From contig NZ_JANUGP010000039.1 of NCBI RefSeq assembly GCF_024753135.1, positions 1 to 55,478 of the forward strand: a DNA stretch of 55,478 bases. Direction: 5' to 3'. Numbering within the stretch: the first letter of the stretch is position 1; each line of letters begins with the position of its first letter. The position numbers and the translations under genes are program-made. Under the pieces are notes generated by a model. The model saw nothing but the letters and a program-made list of their open reading frames with translations. It did no database searches and was not told the origin of the DNA. Source of the stretch: Streptomyces pyxinicus (GTDB lineage: Bacteria; Actinomycetota; Actinomycetes; Streptomycetales; Streptomycetaceae). Of the stretch, positions 38,976-47,241 are shown piece after piece.

Positions 38976-39644
38976 TCAGGCCGGCCGCGGCGCCGCCGTC
39001 TGCGCCCGGGTGACGGCCCGTACGACGAACGCGCCCGCCACGGCGGCACCGACCAGCGCCGCGTCACTCGCCAGCAGCGGCCACACCTCGTCATAGGCGC
39101 GGGCGATGACCTCGTCGGTGGAGTCCTTGTAGACGAGCCCGACCCCGCTGAGCGTCCCGGCCAGCCACAGTCCCCACCACAGGTTGACGGTGAAGGGCAC
39201 CTTGCGGCCCGGTGCGGAAGCCCGGAAGGCGTCGGCGACCAGTCCGCGCGGGAACCAGAAGTTGACGACGGGAACGATCCAGCCGAGGTACACCCAGACC
39301 CCGGCGTACCGGGGCGGGCGCCCCGACAGCGTCCGCGCGTTGTCCCGTACCCGCACCAGCCAGCTCAGGAAGCTCACCGCGCACACCAGGGCGGCGAGGT
39401 TCGCGACGCTGGTGACGACGTGGTACGCGTTCTCCAGGCCGTCGAGCGGCCGGTGCACCCCGTTCCCCTGGTCCGGCGGCCCCGAGGCCGGTTCCCCGGC
39501 CAGCGCCAGCCGTATCTCCCACGCCGCCCGCAGCGTCCAGCCGAGCCCGGCGAGCAGCAGTCCCCCGACGGCCGCCTGTCCCGCCACCCGTACGGGCCGG
39601 AGCCCGGGGGCCTGGCAGGCGCCCTTGATCATCTGTTCGGTCAC
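38976..39644 (-). CDS. DUF4328 membrane protein
   Basis: A 222-aa membrane protein with about four helices. The DUF4328 signature is spread across GLENAYHVVTSVANLAALVCAVSFLSWLVRVRDNA, the PPRYAGVWVYLGWIVPVVNFWFPRGLVADAF block and WWGLWLAG. The GTG at 39644 was preferred because GAGG precedes it by 8 nt; another GTG lies 18 nt upstream. The function is unknown. It sits next to a DUF6445 protein gene on the same strand, 38 bp apart, so the two are probably in one transcript. Confidence 0.82.
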   Translation of the reverse strand: MTEQMIKGACQAPGLRPVRVAGQAAVGGLLLAGLGWTLRAAWEIRLALAGEPASGPPDQGNGVHRPLDGLENAYHVVTSVANLAALVCAVSFLSWLVRVRDNARTLSGRPPRYAGVWVYLGWIVPVVNFWFPRGLVADAFRASAPGRKVPFTVNLWWGLWLAGTLSGVGLVYKDSTDEVIARAYDEVWPLLASDAALVGAAVAGAFVVRAVTRAQTAAPRPA

Positions 39645-39682
39645 CGGGGCATCCTCGTTCACCCGGTGGCCTGAGGGCCAGG

Positions 39683-40384
39683 TCAGGCCATCCAGAAGAA
39701 GACCGCCGTCATGCGCTTCTCCTCCAGCGTCCGGCCGGAGTAGCCGGTCGCGCTGTGCACCAGGTTGGCGTTGTAGAGGAGCAGCCGGTTGTACTTGTGG
39801 GGGACCCGGACGTCCTCCTCGAAGGCGTCGGGCGCGACGAAGCGGGTGCCGAGGGCCTCCACGAGGTTGGTGTGCGGGGCCTGGACGACGTTGCCGCCGA
39901 GCCGGCCGCCGGGCAGGGACTGGCGGTAGAAGCTGGTGCCGCAGTCCTTGGGCTGGCGCGGGTTGAGGTACAGCACCGCCGCGTACCGGCACAGCGCGCG
40001 CGAGTCGGTGTGCGGGCGCGGCTCGCTCTCGCCCTCGCCGACCACCTGGACGCAGTTGTGGTTGAGGGTGCCGCCGCCGGGCGCCTGCTGGACCCAGAGT
40101 TCCTTCGCGCCGGTCGCCTTGCGCACCAGCCGCTCCACGCGGCCGAGTTCGGCGGGTTCCAGGCCCGGCATGGCGCGCAGTCCCGGCCAGGTCTCGGCGG
40201 TGTACGGGTACCCCTTCACCCAGTCGTCCTTGGCCAGGCACCGCTCCCGTACGGCGTCCACGTCGGGCAGCACGTCGTCCAGGACCCAGTAGTCACGGCC
40301 CTTGGCGGGCTTGCGGTAGGGCAGCACGGGGAGGGCCGCGGGCGGGCGGCCCGCGGGCGGCCGGGGTGCGGGCTGTGGGGGCAT
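39683..40384 (-). CDS. DUF6445-type protein, 2OG-Fe(II)-oxygenase-like fold
   Basis: A 233-aa soluble protein. It carries PRPHTDSRALCRYAAVLYLN, with the His-x-Asp pair of the 2-oxoglutarate/iron fold (about residue 125), and LVHSATGYSGRT with the distal His and an Arg that would bind 2-oxoglutarate. It resembles the DUF6445 proteins, a poorly studied branch of the prolyl-4-hydroxylase-like group. The N-terminus is Pro-rich. The substrate is unknown. Confidence 0.72.
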   Translation of the reverse strand: MPPQPAPRPPAGRPPAALPVLPYRKPAKGRDYWVLDDVLPDVDAVRERCLAKDDWVKGYPYTAETWPGLRAMPGLEPAELGRVERLVRKATGAKELWVQQAPGGGTLNHNCVQVVGEGESEPRPHTDSRALCRYAAVLYLNPRQPKDCGTSFYRQSLPGGRLGGNVVQAPHTNLVEALGTRFVAPDAFEEDVRVPHKYNRLLLYNANLVHSATGYSGRTLEEKRMTAVFFWMA

Positions 40385-40489
40385 GTTCGCGAATCTAGGC
40401 GCGGGGCCGCGGCCGCTTCTCCCGGCGGCCGGTCAACGTTTCCCCAACCGTCTGTCATGTACATCAAGTTTTGGCAAGCGGGCCGGCGG

Positions 40490-40588
40490 ACCCACGGGCG
40501 GATCAGCGGACCCCGGGGCGGACAAGCGATCCCACGGGCGGGCCGGCGAACCCGCAGGCGACCAGCGGACCCACAGGCGGCCCGGCGC
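40490..40588. repeat. Five imperfect 19-20 bp tandem repeats
   Basis: The consensus is roughly GGACCCACGGGCGGACCAGC. Copies start at 40490, 40510, 40530, 40550 and 40569. They lie in the divergent gap between the DUF6445 gene and the DUF4142 gene. Confidence 0.75.
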
Positions 40589-40693
40589 ACTTTTTACCCG
40601 CCCGGCAGAGAAGAACCGCCTCCGCGTCCGTACTGCTGGGCGTCCGAACCGCCCGCGCCGACCCCGCGGGCGGAGCCACGACCAGGAGGCACG

Positions 40694-41479
40694 GTGCGCT
40701 TTTCGCGGAACGCGACGGGAACTCTCTTCGTGGGCGGTGCGATGGTCCTGACCCTCGCCGCGCTCGCCTATCCGAGCATGCTCGGCGTGAGCACCGTCTC
40801 CAGTTCGCAGACGCGGATCATCGCCGGCACCCAGTGGGGGCCGCTCACCGAGGGCGACCGCGACTTCGTGGTGCGGGTGCGCGCGGCCGGGCTGTGGGAG
40901 TACCCGCTCGGGCAGATCGGGCTCCAGAAGGGCAGCAGCAAGGGGGTGCGGACGGCGAGCGAGCACCTGATCGACGGTCACGCCGCGCTGGACGCCTCCT
41001 GCCGCAAGATCGCCCCGATGCTCAACATCACCCTGCCCAACGTGGCGAGCCCGCAACAGGAGGGTTTCGTCACCCAGTTGAAGGGCGAGAGCGGGAAGAA
41101 GTTCGACACCGACTTCGCCAACATCCTGCGGATGACGCACGGTTCGATCTTCAACTCCATCGCGAAGATCCGCTCCACCACCAAGAACTCCCTGGTGCGG
41201 GCGCTCGCCGACCAGGCCAACGACACCGTCCTCGACCACATCACGGTGATGGAGAAGACCGGTCTGGTCGACTTCGACCAGACCATCTTCCAGCAGACCA
41301 CCCCGCCCAAGCTGCCGTCCGCCGACCTGACTCCCCCGGCCCCGCCGGCCGGTCAGCCCGAGGTGGTCCTCACCCCGCCCCCGACCGCCACGTCCACCCC
41401 CCTGGACATCGACGGCATCGCGGGCGGCGGCAGCGGGGGCGGCACCCCGGCCCCCGGCGCCAGTCCGACCGTCCGTTAG
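40694..41479 (+). CDS. DUF4142 exported protein
   Basis: A 261-aa protein with an N-terminal uncleaved or cleaved hydrophobic signal (LFVGGAMVLTLAALAYPSML), a four-helix DUF4142 domain (about 55-205, starting GPLTEGDRDFVVRVRAAGLWE and ending HITVMEKTGLVDFDQ), and a Pro/Thr/Gly tail. The ribosome site AGGAGG is excellent (40685-40690). DUF4142 proteins resemble ferritin-like helical bundles and are secreted. The gene ends 3 bp before the stop of the convergent alpha-glucosidase. Confidence 0.9.
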   Translation: MRFSRNATGTLFVGGAMVLTLAALAYPSMLGVSTVSSSQTRIIAGTQWGPLTEGDRDFVVRVRAAGLWEYPLGQIGLQKGSSKGVRTASEHLIDGHAALDASCRKIAPMLNITLPNVASPQQEGFVTQLKGESGKKFDTDFANILRMTHGSIFNSIAKIRSTTKNSLVRALADQANDTVLDHITVMEKTGLVDFDQTIFQQTTPPKLPSADLTPPAPPAGQPEVVLTPPPTATSTPLDIDGIAGGGSGGGTPAPGASPTVR

Positions 41480-41482
41480 GGC

Positions 41483-43129
41483 TCAGGCGAGCCAGACCGT
41501 GGTGTCCGGCGGCAGGGTGCCGTCGTCCGGGAGCGGGACACTGGCCAGCAGGACCTCGCCCGGGGGCAGCGGGACCGGGTCGGCCGTCAGGTTGGTGACG
41601 CAGCGCCAGGTCTCGCCGCGGGTGAAGTCCAGCACCCCGGCAGGGCCGCCCTCGGTCCAGGTCAGGGTCTCGCCCTCCAGCAGCTTGCGGCGCAGCCGCA
41701 GGGCCGTGCGGTACAGCTCCAGCGTCGAGCCCTCGGCACCGGTCTGCGCCTCGACGGCGTACGCCGCGAAGGACGAGGGCTGCGGCAGCCAGGCACCGCC
41801 GGTTCCGAAGCCGTACGACGGTCCCGTCGTCGTCCACGGGATCGGCACCCGGCACCCGTCCCGGCCCTTGCGGACGTGCCCGGTCTGCTCCCAGATCGGG
41901 TCCTGGAGCACCTCGGTGGGCAGGTCGGCCACCTCGGGCAGGCCCAGTTCCTCGCCCTGGTAGAGGTACAACGACCCGGGCAGCGCCAGCATCAGCAGGG
42001 TCGCCGCCCGGGCCCGGCGCAGTCCGGCCGCCGGGTCGAGTGCGGGTGCCCGGCCGCCGGACAGCAGCCAGGCGGCCGGGTCGGTGCCGGGCGGCAGCAG
42101 CAGCCGGGAGGCGTGCCGGACCACGTCGTGGTTGGAGAGCACCCAGGTCGCGGAGGCGCCGACGGCATGGGCGGTGGCCAGGGAGTCGGTGATGACCTGG
42201 CGGAGTTCCGCCGCGTCCCAGGGCGTCTCCAGGTACTCGAAGTTGAAGGCCTGGTCGAGTTCGTCCGGGCGCGCGTACAGGGCGCGCCGGGTGCCCGGGA
42301 CCCAGGCCTCGGCGACGGCGGTGCGGGGCGGGCTGTAGGTGTCGAGGATCGTGCGCCAGTCGCGGTAGATCTCGTGCACCTCGTCCCGGTCCCAGTAGGG
42401 GTGGTCCCCGGGCGCGACCCGCGGCAGCGCCTGCTCGCCGGTGGCGCCGATGTCGCCGACGTCCCGCAGCGGTTCGGTGAGGTCCTTGGCCAGCGCGTGG
42501 GCGACGTCGACGCGGAAGCCGTCCACGCCCCGGTCGGACCAGAAGCGCAGGGTGGTGCGGAAGTCGGCGCGGACCTCGTCGTCGTCCCAGTTGAGGTCGG
42601 GCTGTTCGGCGGCGAAGAGGTGGAGGTACCACGCGCCGTCCGGGGTCCGCCGCCAGGCGCTGCCGCCGAACACCGACTGCCAGTCGGTGGGCGGGTGTTC
42701 GCCGTGCGCGCCGCGGCCGGGGCGGAAGACGTACCGGTCGCGGGCCGGCGATCCGGGCGCCGAGCGCAGCGCCTCCTGGAACCACGGGTGCAGGTGCGAG
42801 GTGTGGTTCGGGACGAGGTCCACGACGACCTTCAGACCGAGCCGGTGCGCCTCGGCCACCAGCGCGTCGAAGTCGTCCAGGGTGCCGAGGCGCGGGTCGA
42901 CGTCCCGGTGGTCGGCGACGTCGTAGCCGCCGTCGGCGAGTTCGGAGGGGTAGAACGGGCTCAGCCACAGGGCGTCCACGCCGAGCGCGGCGAGGTGGTG
43001 CAGCCGCTGGGCGACGCCCCGCAGGTCGCCGAGACCGTCCCCGTCGGCGTCGGCGAAGCTGCGCGGGTAGACCTGGTAGACGACGGCCTGCCGCCACCAG
43101 TCGGGGTTCCTGGAGGAGAGGTCTGCCAT
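41483..43129 (-). CDS. GH13 alpha-glucosidase / oligo-1,6-glucosidase
   Basis: A 548-aa glycoside hydrolase of family 13. It shows DWWRQAVVYQVYPRSFADADGDGLGDL, conserved region I VVDLVPNHTS, region II GFRVDVAHAL (nucleophile Asp about 208), region III AVAEAW (acid/base Glu about 265) and region IV LSNHDVVRH (Asp about 338). The C-terminal beta domain runs from about 460. No signal peptide is present, so the enzyme is cytoplasmic and splits imported maltodextrins or isomalto-oligosaccharides. The usual Agl transporter genes are not in the window. Confidence 0.93.
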   Translation of the reverse strand: MADLSSRNPDWWRQAVVYQVYPRSFADADGDGLGDLRGVAQRLHHLAALGVDALWLSPFYPSELADGGYDVADHRDVDPRLGTLDDFDALVAEAHRLGLKVVVDLVPNHTSHLHPWFQEALRSAPGSPARDRYVFRPGRGAHGEHPPTDWQSVFGGSAWRRTPDGAWYLHLFAAEQPDLNWDDDEVRADFRTTLRFWSDRGVDGFRVDVAHALAKDLTEPLRDVGDIGATGEQALPRVAPGDHPYWDRDEVHEIYRDWRTILDTYSPPRTAVAEAWVPGTRRALYARPDELDQAFNFEYLETPWDAAELRQVITDSLATAHAVGASATWVLSNHDVVRHASRLLLPPGTDPAAWLLSGGRAPALDPAAGLRRARAATLLMLALPGSLYLYQGEELGLPEVADLPTEVLQDPIWEQTGHVRKGRDGCRVPIPWTTTGPSYGFGTGGAWLPQPSSFAAYAVEAQTGAEGSTLELYRTALRLRRKLLEGETLTWTEGGPAGVLDFTRGETWRCVTNLTADPVPLPPGEVLLASVPLPDDGTLPPDTTVWLA

Positions 43130-43228
43130 GGGGATCCCTTCGGGAAGGTCGACGGCACCGCTCCGGGGAATCTGTCCACATCCCCCTGAAAGGGAACATT
43201 CGCACGCCGCCGGGACCGCCCCGTCGGC

Positions 43229-44197
43229 CTACGGCCGCCCGACGGTCTCCAGGTACAGCTTGACGTACCGGTCCACGTCGACGTCCAACGCCACGTCCAC
43301 CAGGGCCAGTTCGCGGCGGCCCTCGTGGATCTCCGACTCGCCGGGGCGCGGGCGGCGGTCCACGATCGTCTGGCCGCGGGCCGGGCCGGGGGCGAGGGAG
43401 ACCTCCACCGGGAGGCGGCGGGTGACGATGCCCTCCGGGTCGGCGACCGCGCACACCGCGCCCGCGTCGCCCAGTCCGCCCGCCTCCTCCGCCTCCGGGT
43501 CACCGCCCTGCTGGGTCGGCCGGTGCGCGAGGAGGTCGCCGGCCAGCCGCGTCCCGGGCTCGGTGCTACCGCGCAGCCGGTGCACCTCCGGCCCCGGCAC
43601 CACGACCCGCATGAACACGTCCAGCCCGTACATCGTGATCGGCACCCCGGCCGTCAGCGCGATGGCCGCGGCCTCCGGGTCGTGCCAGACGTTGAACTCG
43701 GCGACCGGCGTGGCGTTGCCGGTGGTCACCGCGCCGCCCATGAACACGATCCGCTCGATGTTCCGGGTCACCTCGGGGTGCGTGCGCAGCAGCAGGGCGA
43801 TGTTGGTCAGCGGCGCGGTGGGGATCAGGGTGACCGGGCGCGGCGAGGCGAGGATCTCGCGGCGCAGCAGGGTGACGGCGTCCACGTCGGCGGGGGCCCG
43901 GGTCGGCGCGGGCAGCCCGAGGTCGCCCATGCCGTCGGAGCCGTGCACGTGCCGGGCCGAGCGGGCCGGTTCCAGCAGCGGCCGCTCGGCACCCCGGCCC
44001 ACCGGGACGTCGGGGGCGCCCGCCCGCTCCAGCACGGTCAGGGTGTTGCGGACCACCCCGTCGACGTCGGTGTTCCCGGCGACACACGTCACCGCCCGCA
44101 GGTCGAGCCCCGGGTGCCGCACGGCGAACAGCAGGGCCAGGGCGTCGTCGACCCCGGTGTCACAGTCGATGATCACGGGGATGGGCTGACCGGCCAC
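43229..44197 (-). CDS. Inosine-uridine-type nucleoside hydrolase
   Basis: A 322-aa nucleoside hydrolase. The calcium-binding DxDxxxDD motif is at the N-terminus (PVIIDCDTGVDDALAL, about 7-22). Later family segments are VAGNTDVDGVVRNTL, PLTNIALLLRTHPE, IVFMGGAV and EFNVWHDPEAA. The GTG at 44197 has GAAGGAGG 6 nt upstream; the frame continues upstream but without a site. It cleaves ribonucleosides to base and ribose. It may act with the deaminase at 32.6 kb in nucleoside salvage, though they are 10 kb apart. Confidence 0.93.
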   Translation of the reverse strand: MAGQPIPVIIDCDTGVDDALALLFAVRHPGLDLRAVTCVAGNTDVDGVVRNTLTVLERAGAPDVPVGRGAERPLLEPARSARHVHGSDGMGDLGLPAPTRAPADVDAVTLLRREILASPRPVTLIPTAPLTNIALLLRTHPEVTRNIERIVFMGGAVTTGNATPVAEFNVWHDPEAAAIALTAGVPITMYGLDVFMRVVVPGPEVHRLRGSTEPGTRLAGDLLAHRPTQQGGDPEAEEAGGLGDAGAVCAVADPEGIVTRRLPVEVSLAPGPARGQTIVDRRPRPGESEIHEGRRELALVDVALDVDVDRYVKLYLETVGRP

Positions 44198-44442
44198 GGC
44201 GGCCTCCTTCCGTCGAGCCGACCTTAGATCAGGACGGGCGGCGGCGAGCGGTCGGTCCCGCAGTGCGGCCCCCGGCCGTGCGGCGGACCCGGGCGCCGGA
44301 GCCGACGGGGACGGGTCCGGCCGGCGAGCCCGCTCCTCACCCGGACGGGCCCGGACCGCTGGTGGGGCGGGCGGGGCGGTGGTGCCGTGAGAGGCGGGGG
44401 CACCGCCCGTCCGCCCGGACCGCAGCTCAGGAGGCACCCGCC

Positions 44443-45225
44443 ATGATCCCCGAGATACGACCCCGCGGCCTCCGGCTGTCGCTGGCGGCCGCCGGTCTGC
44501 TGGCCGTCGGCGGCTGCGCGGCGCTCGGGCTGCGGCACCCGGCGGCCGCTCCGCACCCGTTCCCGACCATCGACGCCCCGGCCCCGACGCCCAAGGCGTC
44601 CACGCGGGCCGACGGCTCCACGCTCAGCGACCAGCAGGCCGAGGCCGCGCTCATCACCCGGAACGATCTCGGCGCCCCCTGGGAGGCCACCCGCGGCGCG
44701 GCCACCTGGCGGGACGGGCTGCTGAAGGCGACCAGCTCGGCCGGACCGTGCCAGCGGCTGCTGGACGCCCTGTACAGCGACGAGCTGCTCGGCGGTCCCG
44801 CCCGGGTCGCGGTCGGCCTGGACGACGCCGACACCGACGCCCAGCTGCGCTACCAGATCGGCGCGCGCCGCCCGGCGGACGTGGACGCGGCGCTGGAGTG
44901 GCTGCGGTCGATGCCCGAGCAGTGCGCCCGCTTCACGGCCACCACGGGGACCGGGCTCCAGGAGGACGTCCAGGTCGTCGACGCCCCGCTGCCGGAGGTC
45001 GGCGACGCCCGGCAGGGCCTGCGCGTCAGCCTCGCCGCCACCACCCCGGACGGCCAGGACTACCTGCTCACCATCGACCTGGCCGCGGTCCGGGTCGGCG
45101 AGGACGCCTTCGCCCTCACCAACGCGGGCCTCGGCGACGTCCCGAACGACGCCACCCAGGCCGCCGTCCAGGTCGGCGCGCTGCGTCTGGCCGACATCCG
45201 CAAGCAGGGGCGGGTCCAGGTCTGA
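44443..45225 (+). CDS. Secreted lipoprotein of unknown function
   Basis: A 260-aa lipoprotein. The signal peptide ends in the lipobox LAVGGC (Cys about 25), followed by a Pro/Ala linker and a soluble domain of about 200 residues with two cysteines (GPCQRLL, EQCARF) that could form a disulfide. Ribosome site CAGGAGG lies 7 nt upstream. It resembles sensor-type lipoproteins such as the mycobacterial PknH extracellular domain only in loose pattern, so I give no family. Divergent from the nucleoside hydrolase. Confidence 0.8.
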   Translation: MIPEIRPRGLRLSLAAAGLLAVGGCAALGLRHPAAAPHPFPTIDAPAPTPKASTRADGSTLSDQQAEAALITRNDLGAPWEATRGAATWRDGLLKATSSAGPCQRLLDALYSDELLGGPARVAVGLDDADTDAQLRYQIGARRPADVDAALEWLRSMPEQCARFTATTGTGLQEDVQVVDAPLPEVGDARQGLRVSLAATTPDGQDYLLTIDLAAVRVGEDAFALTNAGLGDVPNDATQAAVQVGALRLADIRKQGRVQV

Positions 45226-45373
45226 CGGGGGTGAGCGGCGGGGGGCTCGCCGTCCCGGTCGGCCGTACGGCGACGGCGTGAACCGGTGCCGGGCCGGTCG
45301 CCGCCGCGCACGGCCCGCGCCCCCGCGCCGGCCGAACAGCACCGGACAGCTTCCGTCACAGCCGAACTCGTCG

Positions 45374-45452
45374 GGCCGACGGCCGATGGCCGATGGCCGA
45401 TGGCCGATGGGACGGGGCCGAGGGGACGGGCCCGAGGGGACGGGCCCGAGGG
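45374..45452. repeat. Heptamer repeat followed by 14-mer repeat
   Basis: GGCCGAC then four GGCCGAT units (45374-45408), then three 14-bp copies GACGGG(G/C)CCGAGGG (45411-45452). They lie in the non-coding gap between the convergent lipoprotein and TPR-regulator genes (45226-45532). Confidence 0.85.
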
Positions 45453-45532
45453 CGCCGGAGTCGGACATCGCGCCACACCGGCGACCGAGCCGAGCACCGC
45501 TCCGCCTGCCCCCCGCCACAGCAGGGGCTCCC

Positions 45533-46903
45533 TCACAACGGCGGCTGAGCCGGTGCCGGTCCCAGTGTCGTCGTGCCCGGGGCCGTGCGGTGGCCCAGGC
45601 CCGTGCGGTAGGCGTCGAGGGCCGCCTCGGTGCGGCCGGTGCGGCGCAGGAGGTCGCCCAGGAGGCGGCAGAGGTCGGCCAGGTCGCCCGCCGCGCCCGC
45701 GCGTTCCAGGAGGCTGAGGGCGCGGACGTAGTGCTCCTCGGCGGCCTCGGTGTCCCGGGTGTCCTCGGCGATGATGCCGAGGAGGCGGTGGGCGGCGGCG
45801 GCGTGCACGGCGCCGCGTTCGGAGGAGAGGCCGCCGAGCACCCCCCGCAGCAGCTCGGCGGCCTCGGCGGACTTGCCCCGGCGGTGCAGCACGTCGGCGA
45901 GTTCGACCGCGGCCTGGCTGCGGTAGAGGGCCGCGCGGGTCTGGGACAGCATGGCGAGGGCCTGGCGCAGCTCGTCCTCGGCGCGGTCCAGCTCGCCGTC
46001 CTGCGCGCAGACGTAGCCGCGCATCCAGTGGCAGTTGGCCAGTTCGGTGCGCAGCCGCAGGCGGCGGTACAGCTCGGCCGCCTTGGCGAGGGAGGCGTCG
46101 GCCTCGGCGACCCGGCCCTCGGCGAGCAGGGTGCGGGCGACCGACCGGTGCATCCGGGCGATCAGCGCCGGGTCGCCGGCCTGCGGGGCGAGCGCGAGGG
46201 CGAACTCGGCGGCCTGCGCGGCGCGGGCATGGGCGCCCATGTCCATGTAGGGCCCTATGACGCTGGCGTAGAGCAGCAGGAGGGCGTCCGGGTCGTGCAG
46301 GCCGCCCCGGTTCAGCTCGTCCAGCGTGGACTCCAGCAGGTAGACCGCGTACCGGAGTTCGCCCGCGAGGTAGTGGGAGACCGCCCGGCCGCGCACGGCG
46401 GGCACCCGCACCGGCAACGACTCGCCGGCCTGCCGTTCCTCCGCCCGCTCGAAGTGTCCCCGTGCCAGGTCCAGTTCGCCGGTCTCCAGGGCGCACTCGC
46501 CGAGCCCCAGCAGCGCGGCGGCCTGTTCGGCGGGCAGGTCGTGCAGCTCGGCCTCCGCCAGCAGCGCCGTGTACTGCTCGGCGGCGTCCTCGGCCCGGCC
46601 GTCGGCGAGCACGCGCTGCGCCTCGGTGAGCCGCAGCCGCAGGTCGGTGGCGAGATGGGCGGGGCGCCCCACCGCCAGCTCCTCGAAGGCCACCCCGAGC
46701 CGGCCCGCGATGTGGTGCAGCGCCTCGTCGGAGGCCCGCACCCGGCCGGCCTCCAGCGTGGAGATGTAGGCGGGCGTGTACGCAGGCTCCGCCAACTGGC
46801 GTTGCGTCAGGCCCTGTTGGGTGCGCAACTGCTGCACGCGCCGCCCGATGACCTGCGGTTCGTCCCGTTCCCGCATCCGCGCCGCCCCCAACTCCCTTGG
46901 CAC
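45533..46903 (-). CDS. XRE-type HTH regulator with TPR repeats (RRNPP-like)
   Basis: A 456-aa regulator. Residues about 18-72 form an XRE helix-turn-helix (IGRRVQQLRTQQGLTQRQLAE, YISTLEAGRVRASDEAL), and residues about 95-430 are a row of tetratricopeptide repeats (alternating helix pairs with A-L-x-x-L-G-E-C-A, A-R-x-H-F-E-R-A, L-L-G-D-L-L-R-R patterns). HTH plus TPR is the layout of the RRNPP peptide-sensing family. Only 82 bp separates its start from a divergent short exported peptide gene, with an inverted repeat between. I infer that it represses or activates this gene and may sense the processed peptide. Confidence 0.88.
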   Translation of the reverse strand: MPRELGAARMRERDEPQVIGRRVQQLRTQQGLTQRQLAEPAYTPAYISTLEAGRVRASDEALHHIAGRLGVAFEELAVGRPAHLATDLRLRLTEAQRVLADGRAEDAAEQYTALLAEAELHDLPAEQAAALLGLGECALETGELDLARGHFERAEERQAGESLPVRVPAVRGRAVSHYLAGELRYAVYLLESTLDELNRGGLHDPDALLLLYASVIGPYMDMGAHARAAQAAEFALALAPQAGDPALIARMHRSVARTLLAEGRVAEADASLAKAAELYRRLRLRTELANCHWMRGYVCAQDGELDRAEDELRQALAMLSQTRAALYRSQAAVELADVLHRRGKSAEAAELLRGVLGGLSSERGAVHAAAAHRLLGIIAEDTRDTEAAEEHYVRALSLLERAGAAGDLADLCRLLGDLLRRTGRTEAALDAYRTGLGHRTAPGTTTLGPAPAQPPL

Positions 46904-46931
46904 CTCTTGCTGTTCGTCACACGCAGCCCTA

Positions 46932-46961
46932 GGTTAAACGGCGGATTAAGCAGGTTTAACC
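46932..46961. promoter_or_regulatory. Inverted-repeat operator candidate
   Basis: GGTTAAAC (46932-46939) and GTTTAACC (46954-46961), perfect 8-bp arms 14 nt apart. It lies between the divergent TPR regulator and peptide gene and is A/T-rich against its surroundings. It is the obvious binding site for the XRE domain. Confidence 0.65.
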
Positions 46962-46985
46962 CGCCGCTGCCCTTGCGAGGACGCC

Positions 46986-47156
46986 GTGCTCGGACGTACA
47001 TCCGCCGCCGCCCGTGACCGCACCACCGCACGGTACGCCAGGGCCCTCGCCGCCGCGGTCCTCGCCGTGGCCGTCCTGCTCACGGCGGCGCACGCGGGCC
47101 CGGCACCGGAGGCGGCCGGCCGGACCACGACGACGGCCGGCACGGTCCAGCCCTGA
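46986..47156 (+). CDS. Short exported peptide, divergent from the TPR regulator
   Basis: A 56-aa frame starting GTG with GAGGA 5 nt upstream. A basic start (VLGRTSAAARDRTTARYAR) is followed by a hydrophobic stretch (ALAAAVLAVAVLLTAAHAG, about 20-38) with an AHA-like cut site, leaving a C-terminal segment of about 18 residues (PAPEAAGRTTTTAGTVQP). The layout is that of Phr-type pre-signals: short, Sec-exported, adjacent to a TPR sensor. Third positions are nearly all G or C. Some similar TPR genes in Streptomyces have such neighbours as I recall, but no function is proved for this one. Confidence 0.6.
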   Translation: MLGRTSAAARDRTTARYARALAAAVLAVAVLLTAAHAGPAPEAAGRTTTTAGTVQP

Positions 47157-47241
47157 CGAGGCACGACAGGTACGACGAGCACGACAGCTACGACAGCTAC
47201 GACGGGTACCGGGACCGGAGGCAGCGGCCTACCCTGCGCGC

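Noticed and set aside
40470..40590. CRISPR array
   Set aside because: The 20-bp units are contiguous with no spacers and no cas genes are present; these are plain tandem repeats.
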